A DNA stretch of 8,395 nt, taken from assembly GCA_028290225.1 (NCBI GenBank), contig JAQGKH010000304.1, forward strand, positions 1 to 8,395, read 5' to 3'. The stretch's first letter is position 1; each line of letters begins with the position of its first letter. The translations under genes were made by a program, and so were the position numbers. The stretch comes from Devosia sp. GTDB lineage: Bacteria > Pseudomonadota > Alphaproteobacteria > Rhizobiales > Devosiaceae. This document shows positions 1 to 6,820 of this stretch, piece after piece. Below the pieces are notes generated by a model. The model did not search any database, was not told the DNA's origin, and saw only the letters and a list, made by a program, of their open reading frames with translations.

Positions 1-318
1 GGTCATCTCCAGCGCCTTGGCGTAGTTGGTCGACAGCGGCTTTTCGCAGAACACATGCTTGCCGGCGGCGAGCGCGGCCATGGTGGTGGGGTAATGAACG
101 CTGTCGGGCGTGATATTGGCGACGGCGTCGAACTCGCCCCATTCCAGCGCAGCGTCGAGCGAAGCAAAGCCACGCGCAATGTCATGGGTCTCCCGGAAGG
201 CCTGCAGGCGATTGGGATCCGTATCGACCGCCGCCACCAGTTCGACACCCTCAACCTCGCGGAAACCTTTGACATGGAGCCTGGCCATCCCGCCGGTCCC
301 GAGAAGCAGTAGACGCAT
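1..318 (-). CDS. Gfo/Idh/MocA-family oxidoreductase, N-terminal part (cut by window edge)
   Basis: The reading frame starts at the ATG complementary to 316-318 and stays open for 106 codons to the left edge, so only the 5' third or so of the gene is present. The protein opens with a Rossmann nucleotide-binding fold: GTGGMA at residues 7-12 followed by an acidic residue (Asp32) at the end of the second strand. Further on are ITPDSVH (69-75) and the family hallmark CEKPLS (91-96), whose lysine normally takes part in catalysis or cofactor positioning. Members are NAD(P)-dependent dehydrogenases acting on sugars, inositols or related polyols; the substrate cannot be told from this part. An AAAGG stretch lies about 8 nt upstream of the ATG. 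The gene is divergent from the serine hydrolase at 520. The family call is firm and no specific enzyme is claimed. Confidence 0.9.
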   Translation of the reverse strand, partial: MRLLLLGTGGMARLHVKGFREVEGVELVAAVDTDPNRLQAFRETHDIARGFASLDAALEWGEFDAVANITPDSVHYPTTMAALAAGKHVFCEKPLSTNYAKALEMT

Positions 319-348
319 GGATACACCTTTGCTGTGCCATTTCGTTGC

Positions 349-390
349 GCTGTCCCAACCCGCGGTTAGGGGCAAGGGTTGCGAGACAGC
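349..390. repeat. Imperfect inverted repeat between divergent genes
   Basis: The outer arms GCTGTC (349-354) and GACAGC (385-390) are fully complementary. Inside them CAACCC (356-361) pairs with GGGTTG (376-381). The two blocks are separated by one base on the left and three on the right, and the loop is 14 nt. It lies 31 bp from the oxidoreductase start and 130 bp from the hydrolase start. It could be an operator for a dimeric regulator or an RNA hairpin. It lacks a T-run, so it is not a good terminator. Confidence 0.45.
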
Positions 391-508
391 CCTATCCTAA
401 GGACGCCAACAGTCGGCCCGGGTCAACTACCCCAGCGGCCAATCTGCGCGAGTTTGGATCGAAATCAGTTCCAGGCAGTTCCCGCCCATGACCTGCCGCA
501 ACTTGCTC

Positions 509-512
509 GAGG
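509..512 (+). promoter_or_regulatory. Ribosome binding site of the serine hydrolase
   Basis: GAGG lies 7 nt before the ATG at 520. Together with the signal peptide that begins exactly at that ATG, it fixes the start there rather than at the upstream in-frame TTG at 379. Confidence 0.65.
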
Positions 513-519
513 CCACCGC

Positions 520-1524
520 ATGATACGAAGCTTGCTTCTGGCCGCTATGGCCGCCTTCAGCCTTCCCGCCCATGCCCAGGGCACCTTATCCGACATCCTG
601 GCACAAGCCGACAGGCTGGCACCGCTCGAAACGGTGATCGTCTCCCGATCGGGAGAAATTTTGGCTGAACAGGGCTTTGACGGCCACGCCGTGACGGAGC
701 CGACCAACATCAAGTCTGCCTCAAAGACCGTGCTTGCTGCCTTGGTCGGCATCGCCATTGACCGAGGGTTGCTGCAGGGTGTCGACCAACCCGTGGCAGA
801 AATCCTCGCCGACGACCTGCCCCCCAGTGCTGACCCGCGCATCAATGCGATTACCATCGGCAATCTCCTGTCGATGCAGGCCGGGCTGCGGCCCACCTCG
901 GGCCCGAATTACGGACGGTGGATCGCCAGCAGCAATTGGGTGCGGGTCGCCCTGGAGCAACCATTCGAGGACGATCCAGGCGGGCGCATGCTCTACTCCA
1001 CCGGGTCGAGCCATCTGCTTTCCGCCGTGTTGACGACTGTCACCGGGCAATCCACGCTGGCCACCGCCAGGGAGTGGCTTGCGGCAGTTGACGGCTTTCG
1101 CATCGACGGCTGGGAACGCGATCCACAAGGCATCTATCTCGGCGGCAACGAGATGGCCATGAGCCCGCGCTCGCTCCTGGCATTTGGCGAAGTTTTCCGT
1201 CGCGGCGGGCTGGCACCTGATGGCGAGCGCCTCTTGTCGCAATCCTGGATCGACCAGTCCTGGACGCAGCGCACCACCTCCCGCTTCAACCAGCATGGGT
1301 ATGGCTATGGCTGGTTTCTCACCAGCATCGGCGGCGAGGACGTTCGTTATGCCTGGGGTTATGGCGGGCAGATGCTGTACCTGGTTCCCGCGCTGGACTT
1401 GACCGTGGTGATGACCTCGGATGCCGGGCTCCCGGCCGCGAGCACCGGCCACCGCGATGATTTGCAGGCCTTGCTGGCCCAGATCATCGGTGCTGTCCGG
1501 GCCCAACCGCCAGCTGGGGGTTAG
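520..1524 (+). CDS. Exported serine hydrolase, beta-lactamase/PBP-like (class C-type fold)
   Basis: A 334-residue protein starting at the ATG at 520. Residues 1-19 form a signal peptide: MIR, a hydrophobic stretch, then an AHA cleavage site before Gln20, so the enzyme is probably periplasmic. The catalytic signature of the beta-lactamase-related family (Pfam Beta-lactamase, PF00144) is present: S66-A-S-K69 (nucleophile and general base), Y159-S-T161 (the YxN-like element) and G280-Y-G-G-Q284, the position of the KTG/HxG element. Family members include class C beta-lactamases, D-amino-acid peptidases, carboxylesterases and 6-aminohexanoate-dimer hydrolase. The substrate is not readable, and Tyr rather than Lys or His in the third motif makes a true beta-lactamase unlikely. 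It is divergent from the oxidoreductase and convergent with the DUF4169 gene, whose stop codon it overlaps. No terminator separates the two. Confidence 0.88.
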   Translation: MIRSLLLAAMAAFSLPAHAQGTLSDILAQADRLAPLETVIVSRSGEILAEQGFDGHAVTEPTNIKSASKTVLAALVGIAIDRGLLQGVDQPVAEILADDLPPSADPRINAITIGNLLSMQAGLRPTSGPNYGRWIASSNWVRVALEQPFEDDPGGRMLYSTGSSHLLSAVLTTVTGQSTLATAREWLAAVDGFRIDGWERDPQGIYLGGNEMAMSPRSLLAFGEVFRRGGLAPDGERLLSQSWIDQSWTQRTTSRFNQHGYGYGWFLTSIGGEDVRYAWGYGGQMLYLVPALDLTVVMTSDAGLPAASTGHRDDLQALLAQIIGAVRAQPPAGG

Positions 1525-1697
1525 TCCTCGCGCTTGTGGCTGTCGAGGCGTCGCGTGGCCAGTTCGGTTTCCGCTCGGCTTTGAGTCTTCTCGGCCTTGG
1601 TGCGGCCGAACAGGATCCGGTTCTGTTCGGCCCTCGCCGCGTCATCCTCGCGCGCCTTGCGCTTGCGTACGGTGCGAAGATTGACGATCTCGGCCAA
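1521..1697 (-). CDS. DUF4169 family small protein, TTG start
   Basis: A 58-codon frame on the minus strand, stop TAA complementary to 1521-1523. It begins at a TTG (complement of 1695-1697) preceded by AGGAG with an 8-nt spacer, and that site overlaps the pyrG stop codon. The product starts MAEIVNLR, continues with a basic stretch RKRKARE (11-17), then NRILFGRTKAEK (26-37) and ends RRLDSHKRED. It is highly charged, probably largely helical, and has no membrane segment. This layout (MAEIVNLR, an FGRTKAEK core, an RRLD.H end) is what I know from the alphaproteobacterial DUF4169 family, whose function is unknown. The gene lies 11 bp after pyrG and is probably co-transcribed and translationally coupled with it. 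No start other than TTG is in frame near the family N-terminus. Confidence 0.85.
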   Translation of the reverse strand: MAEIVNLRTVRKRKAREDDAARAEQNRILFGRTKAEKTQSRAETELATRRLDSHKRED

Positions 1698-1705
1698 CCT
1701 CTTGG

Positions 1706-1708
1706 CTC

Positions 1709-1710
<2 letters not shown>
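1706..1710 (-). promoter_or_regulatory. Ribosome binding site of the DUF4169 gene, overlapping the pyrG stop
   Basis: Read on the minus strand, TAGGAG contains the pyrG stop TAG followed directly by the rest of an AGGAG site, 8 nt before the TTG start. A strong site at canonical spacing supports TTG as the true start and suggests ribosomes finishing pyrG reinitiate here. Confidence 0.75.
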
Positions 1711-3337
<1,627 letters not shown>

Positions 3338-3375
3338 GGGCGTTCACCTTACTCAAACTGCGAAATCGAATCAAA

Positions 3376-3392
3376 GAGAGGTTTGCCCTCTC
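3376..3392 (-). other. Small hairpin in the pyrG leader
   Basis: GAGAGG and CCTCTC form a perfect 6-bp stem around a 5-nt loop (GCAAA on the minus strand), between the secG terminator and the pyrG start. On the minus strand it sits between a TTGTGG and a TTGATT hexamer with a 17-nt gap, which could be a weak promoter, but the match is poor. Its role is unknown: operator, leader hairpin or second half of a tandem terminator are all possible. Confidence 0.35.
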
Positions 3393-3395
3393 CAC

Positions 3396-3425
3396 AAAAG
3401 AAGAAGGGGATGTTGCCATCCCCTT
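3396..3425 (-). terminator. Intrinsic terminator after secG
   Basis: On the minus strand AAGGGGATG and CATCCCCTT form a perfect 9-bp stem (3417-3425 with 3404-3412) closed by a GCAA tetraloop of the stable GNRA type, followed by CTTCTTTT. It begins 20 nt after the secG stop. The stem is also flanked by a T-rich stretch on the plus strand, but no plus-strand gene reads into it. Confidence 0.85.
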
Positions 3426-3444
3426 TTCCGTTTTGCCTTGCGGC

Positions 3445-3942
3445 TTAGTTAGCCGGCGGAGCCGCCGGCGCCGTGGGCACCGGCAGGTCGTTGGTCGCGG
3501 CGGGAGCCGGCGTGTTCTGCGGTGCCGGAGCGGCAGCGGTTGGCTCGGTCACCGGATCGGCACCGGCTGGCGCCACCGGATCATTGGCGGGTGCTGCGGG
3601 CACTGGCAAATCGGACGGCGTCTCGGTTTGCAGCGAGTTGAGCGCATCCAGGACGCTGGTCGGCGCCGTGCCTTCCGGTGTCTGGGCGGCGCGCTCGAGA
3701 ATGCCCGAAGTGCCGCGGTCCACTTCGTTGAGAATGGTCAGGCCGATAGCCGTGGCGAAAAACAGCGTGGCGAGAATCGCCGTGGTGCGCGTCAGCAGAT
3801 TGGCCGAGCCACGCGCCGTCATGAAGCCGCCGCCACTGCCCCCGCCGATGCCGAGTGCGCCCCCTTCGGAGCGCTGCAGCAGAATCACCGCGATCAGCGC
3901 CAGCACGATCAGGAGGTAAGCAACAATGAGGACGTTCGCCAT
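3445..3942 (-). CDS. secG: Preprotein translocase subunit SecG with Pro/Ala-rich tail
   Basis: A 165-residue inner-membrane protein, the small SecG partner of SecY and SecE in the export channel. Two membrane segments are visible at about residues 3-22 and 53-71. Between them is the family signature LLQRSEGGALGIGGG (21-35) and then ARGSANLLTRTTAILATLFF (43-62). E. coli SecG is about 110 residues; the extra length here is a C-terminal tail (roughly 105-165) made mostly of Pro and Ala, with the pentapeptide DLPVP at 111-115 and again at 152-156. Such tails are common in alphaproteobacterial SecG and are probably disordered. The ATG at 3942 has only a weak GAG upstream. It lies 102 bp after tpiA, on the same strand, and is followed by a terminator. 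Confidence 0.93.
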   Translation of the reverse strand: MANVLIVAYLLIVLALIAVILLQRSEGGALGIGGGSGGGFMTARGSANLLTRTTAILATLFFATAIGLTILNEVDRGTSGILERAAQTPEGTAPTSVLDALNSLQTETPSDLPVPAAPANDPVAPAGADPVTEPTAAAPAPQNTPAPAATNDLPVPTAPAAPPAN

Positions 3943-3970
3943 TGATCTCAGTTTCGGTCAAGCAGAAGAT

Positions 3971-3989
3971 GGGGCGTTCTACACGCCCC
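3971..3989 (-). other. Hairpin between tpiA and secG, possible weak terminator
   Basis: GGGGCGT and ACGCCCC form a perfect 7-bp GC-rich stem with a 5-nt loop. On the minus strand it is followed by ATCTTCTGCTT, which has several T residues but no continuous run. It could attenuate tpiA transcription before secG or act as an mRNA stability element. No clear secG promoter was seen in the remaining part of this 102-bp spacer. Confidence 0.45.
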
Positions 3990-4044
3990 CTCGCGCAAAT
4001 GCCAGACGCTTGCAGCGCTTTTCAGCTGCCTGTCCGGCGCGGGT

Positions 4045-4800
4045 CTATACCGCCGAGATAATGGTGTAGAAGTCCTTTGCCAAGAGGCTGGCACCACCCA
4101 CAAGCCCGCCATTGACGTTTTCGATCGCCAGGATCTCGCGTGCGTTCTGCGGTTTCATCGATCCGCCGTAAAGGATGCGAACGCTTTCGCCACCGTCCCC
4201 GAACCGCTCCACCAGCACCGCGCGGATGCGGTTGTGCATGGCGGCGATCTCCTCGTTTCGCGGCGTGCGCCCCGTGCCGATTGCCCAAACCGGCTCATAG
4301 GCAACAACAACGCCGTGCTCCCCGCCGCTCTCCGGCACGGAGCCCGCGAGTTGGGCCGCCACCACCGCTTCGGCCTCTCCACTGTCACGTTCCGCTTCGG
4401 TTTCCCCGACGCAAATAATCGGCCTGAGACCCGCGCCGATGGCAGCCTCCGCTTTGGCGCGCACCAATTCGTCGGTTTCTCCATAGGTCGCCCGTCGCTC
4501 GGAATGGCCCACGATCACATATTGCGCGCCCGCATCGGCCAGCATCGCCGCCGAGATATCCCCGGTATGGGCGCCCGAGGCCGCCGGGTGACAATCCTGC
4601 CCGCCCGCCAGAATGCCGCTGGTTGCGCCGCGATTAGCGACCGCATGCAGGATGGTGGCAGGCGGGCACACCACCACCATCGCGCGGGGCGCATCGCCCG
4701 TAGTCATCAGCCGGGCCAGTTCCCCCAGTTCCTCGACCGCCGAGCGCAGCCCGTTCATTTTCCAGTTGCCGGCGATCAGGGGGGTGATGGTGCGGGTCAC
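4045..4800 (-). CDS. tpiA: Triosephosphate isomerase
   Basis: A complete 251-residue TIM-barrel enzyme that interconverts dihydroxyacetone phosphate and glyceraldehyde 3-phosphate in glycolysis and gluconeogenesis. All active-site elements are visible: Asn12 and Lys14 in GNWKMN (11-16), catalytic His99 in VGHSERR (97-103), catalytic Glu169 in AYEPVWAIGTG (167-177, leading into the flexible loop 6), YGGSMKPQN (211-219) and the phosphate-binding Gly-Gly at 231-232. The stretch GGQDCHPAASGAHTGDISA (66-84) is typical of alphaproteobacteria. The start is GTG at 4800, supported by AGGAG 7 nt upstream and by the family N-terminus immediately after. It is the first gene of the minus-strand set tpiA-secG-pyrG and is divergent from ppiD. 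Confidence 0.97.
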   Translation of the reverse strand: MTRTITPLIAGNWKMNGLRSAVEELGELARLMTTGDAPRAMVVVCPPATILHAVANRGATSGILAGGQDCHPAASGAHTGDISAAMLADAGAQYVIVGHSERRATYGETDELVRAKAEAAIGAGLRPIICVGETEAERDSGEAEAVVAAQLAGSVPESGGEHGVVVAYEPVWAIGTGRTPRNEEIAAMHNRIRAVLVERFGDGGESVRILYGGSMKPQNAREILAIENVNGGLVGGASLLAKDFYTIISAV

Positions 4801-4807
4801 TTGTATA

Positions 4808-4812
4808 CTCCT
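4808..4812 (-). promoter_or_regulatory. Ribosome binding site of tpiA, fixing a GTG start
   Basis: AGGAG on the minus strand with a 7-nt spacer to GTG. It is the strongest ribosome binding site in the window and offsets the non-ATG start. Confidence 0.8.
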
Positions 4813-4829
4813 GCCTCTTGCACCGGAGC

Positions 4830-4895
4830 GGGCTTTGCCCTAACCCCGGCAGTCAATGTCTCTACTAGTACCCTGCTTTGCCCGCGGTAAAGCCC
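4830..4895. repeat. Three copies of a GGCTTT(G/A)CC-like motif in the tpiA/ppiD divergent region
   Basis: Copy 1 is GGGCTTTGCCC at 4830-4840, itself nearly palindromic. Copy 2 is TGCTTTGCCC at 4874-4883 in the same direction, 43 bp further on. Copy 3 is inverted, GGGCTTTACC read on the minus strand from 4895 to 4886. Copies 2 and 3 together form the palindrome GCTTTGCC-CGC-GGTAAAGC at 4875-4893, with one G-T mismatch. The region lies between the divergent tpiA and ppiD starts, where a regulator would bind, but no known operator was recognised. No clear promoter pair could be assigned. Confidence 0.4.
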
Positions 4896-4922
4896 TAGAT
4901 CTCGTGTAGCGGAACGCCCCAC

Positions 4923-6797
4923 ATGCTTGATAGTTTGCGTTTGTTTGCAAAATCCTGGATGGGGAAGATCCTGGGTGCCCTGCTTCTGGTGGGGCTTGCT
5001 GGCTTCGGCATCAACAATGTCATCACCGACCTGGGTGGCAGCACCGTAGCGCGGGTGGGCGATGAGGAGATCAGTTCGCGCAGCTTCCTGCGGGCTTATC
5101 GGGGTCAGCTCAACGAAGTGGCCCAGCAGATTGGCTCGGTGCCCACGCTTGAGCAGGCCGAAAGCTTCGGCATTCCTTCAATCGTGCTGCAGTCCCTCGC
5201 GCAGGAAGCGGCTTTGAACCAGCTGTCCCGTCGCTTCGGCCTGGGTGTTTCCGAGCAAAAGCTCAGTGAACTTCTGCGCGAAGACCCTAATTTCGCCGGC
5301 ACGCTTGGGACCTTTGATCCGGCCATGTTCCAGCAGGTTCTGCAGTCCAACGGGCTCACTGAAGCAGAATATTTCGAGGATCAGGCCGATGCCGCCCGTC
5401 GCCAGCAGCTGGTGCTGTCCTTGTTTGCCGATACCACCCTGCCCGCCACCGCGGGCCAGTTGCTGAACCGCTATATCGCCGACCAGCGCACCGTCGACTT
5501 TTTTGCCATCAGCGACACCAATGTGCCTACGCCCCCGGCTCCGACCGAGGAAGAGCTTGCGGCCTATCTTGCTGAACACCAGGCTGAATACCGCACGGTC
5601 GAAACGCGACAGGTCCAGCTGCTGGCGCTGTCGCCTGCCGCGCTTGCTGCCACCAAGACCATCCCTGACGAGGCCATTGTCGCTGAATACGAGCGCACCA
5701 GGGACAGCCTCACCACCATCGAGCGGCGCACCATCCAGCAGGCGGTACTCGCCAATCCCGAGCAGGCGGCCTTGTTTGAAGCGGGCGCCGCATCGGGCCG
5801 CCCCTTTGCCGATGTGGTCGCAGAAGCCGGGCTGACCGTCACCGATCTGGGCACCCGCGGCGAGGCCGAAATCACCGACGCCACGCTGGCCGAAGCGGCC
5901 TTCGCATTGCCCGCGGGCGGCTATCGCGTCATCAGCGGCGTTGCCGGCCAGCGCGTCGTGCATGTGCAGACCATTGAAGCGGGCGGACAAACCAGTCTTG
6001 AAGAGGCGCGTGACCAGATCCGCCAGAACCTGGCTCTTGCCCAAGCGCGCACCGAGATTGCCGATGTGCTCGATCAGGTGGAAGAACTGCGGGCTGCTTT
6101 CCGCCCGCTGAGCGAGATTGCCGAGCGCTTCGGCCTCGATCTCTACCAGGCCGGTGTCACCCAGAACGGGGCCGAACTGTCGATCGTCCCGAGCCTGCCC
6201 GAAAGCGAGCGCCCCCGCGTGATTCAGGCGATCTTTGCCGCGCAGCAGGGCGGGCTCACTCCGGCCATTTCGCTAGGCGCCAACAACAATATCTGGTTCG
6301 ATCTGCAGGCGATCGAGCCGGCGCGTGACCAGACGCTTGACGAAGTGCGCGACGCCATCGCCGAGGCCCTGACCACGGAGCGCGTCAACGCCGCCATCGC
6401 CGCTCAAGCAGCGGATGCCGTGGCCCGCCTCGACAGCGGGGAAGCCCTGGCCGATGTTGCCGCCTCCCTTTCCGTGTTCCCCCAGCTCAGCGCGCCCTTT
6501 ACCCGCCGTGGCGCCGAAGGCACCTCCATCGACGGCGTGGTGGCCGCGGCAGCATTTGCGGGTGGGCCCGATCATCACGGCTCGGCCGTCAACCAGGCCG
6601 GCGAAACCGTGGTGTTCCAGGTGGTCGATCAGGTTCCCGCTGCAGCGCCGCTGGATCCCCAAACCAGCGCCAGCCTTGAGAACGAACTGCGGGTGGGCAT
6701 ATTCGGTGATTTCACCAGCGCGGTGCGCGATGAAGCCGGCCTGCGCGTCAACGAACAAGCGCTGCAACAGGCCCTCACCCTTTCAGCCGGTCAATAA
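4923..6797 (+). CDS. ppiD: PpiD-like periplasmic chaperone / peptidyl-prolyl isomerase (SurA N-terminal domain)
   Basis: A 624-residue protein, almost the length of E. coli PpiD (623), with the same start style (MLDSLR, then a short cytoplasmic end and one membrane anchor at about 15-34). The rest should be periplasmic. Residues about 40-190 match the SurA/PpiD N-terminal chaperone region, including ARVGDEEISSRSF (43-55). A parvulin-like domain is expected at about 265-350, but I do not see the usual GGDLGW-type motif there, so isomerase activity is doubtful. The second half is Ala/Glu-rich and likely helical. PpiD helps proteins emerging from the Sec channel fold. Only a weak CGGA precedes the ATG. 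It is divergent from tpiA and followed by trpE after 23 nt, probably one transcript. Confidence 0.88.
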   Translation: MLDSLRLFAKSWMGKILGALLLVGLAGFGINNVITDLGGSTVARVGDEEISSRSFLRAYRGQLNEVAQQIGSVPTLEQAESFGIPSIVLQSLAQEAALNQLSRRFGLGVSEQKLSELLREDPNFAGTLGTFDPAMFQQVLQSNGLTEAEYFEDQADAARRQQLVLSLFADTTLPATAGQLLNRYIADQRTVDFFAISDTNVPTPPAPTEEELAAYLAEHQAEYRTVETRQVQLLALSPAALAATKTIPDEAIVAEYERTRDSLTTIERRTIQQAVLANPEQAALFEAGAASGRPFADVVAEAGLTVTDLGTRGEAEITDATLAEAAFALPAGGYRVISGVAGQRVVHVQTIEAGGQTSLEEARDQIRQNLALAQARTEIADVLDQVEELRAAFRPLSEIAERFGLDLYQAGVTQNGAELSIVPSLPESERPRVIQAIFAAQQGGLTPAISLGANNNIWFDLQAIEPARDQTLDEVRDAIAEALTTERVNAAIAAQAADAVARLDSGEALADVAASLSVFPQLSAPFTRRGAEGTSIDGVVAAAAFAGGPDHHGSAVNQAGETVVFQVVDQVPAAAPLDPQTSASLENELRVGIFGDFTSAVRDEAGLRVNEQALQQALTLSAGQ

Positions 6798-6820
6798 ACT
6801 CCGTTTCGGGAAACACGATA

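Larger units (their letters stand above)
319..519. other. Divergent intergenic region, 201 bp
   Basis: This stretch separates the minus-strand oxidoreductase from the plus-strand serine hydrolase, so promoters for both should lie here. I could not pick out a convincing -35/-10 pair on either strand. The only clear structure is the inverted repeat at 349-390. The plus-strand frame of the hydrolase remains open back to a TTG at 379, but nothing supports translation of that part. Confidence 0.6.

Noticed and set aside
379..519. N-terminal extension of the serine hydrolase to a TTG at 379
   Set aside because: No ribosome binding site was seen there. The extension would bury the signal peptide that starts at the ATG at 520, which has its own GAGG site.
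721..1506. Long open frame on the minus strand opposite the serine hydrolase
   Set aside because: It is antisense to a clear enzyme gene, shows no family signature, and is the kind of frame GC-rich DNA leaves open by chance.
3433..3945. Plus-strand Arg/Gly-rich frame opposite secG
   Set aside because: Its low-complexity product is explained by the reverse complement of the Pro/Ala tail of SecG.
4851..4856. TTGACT on the minus strand as a -35 box for tpiA
   Set aside because: No acceptable -10 hexamer lies 16-18 nt downstream; the region there is GC-rich.
5178..6044. Minus-strand 288-codon frame inside ppiD
   Set aside because: Antisense to a well-supported gene, with no domain signature.
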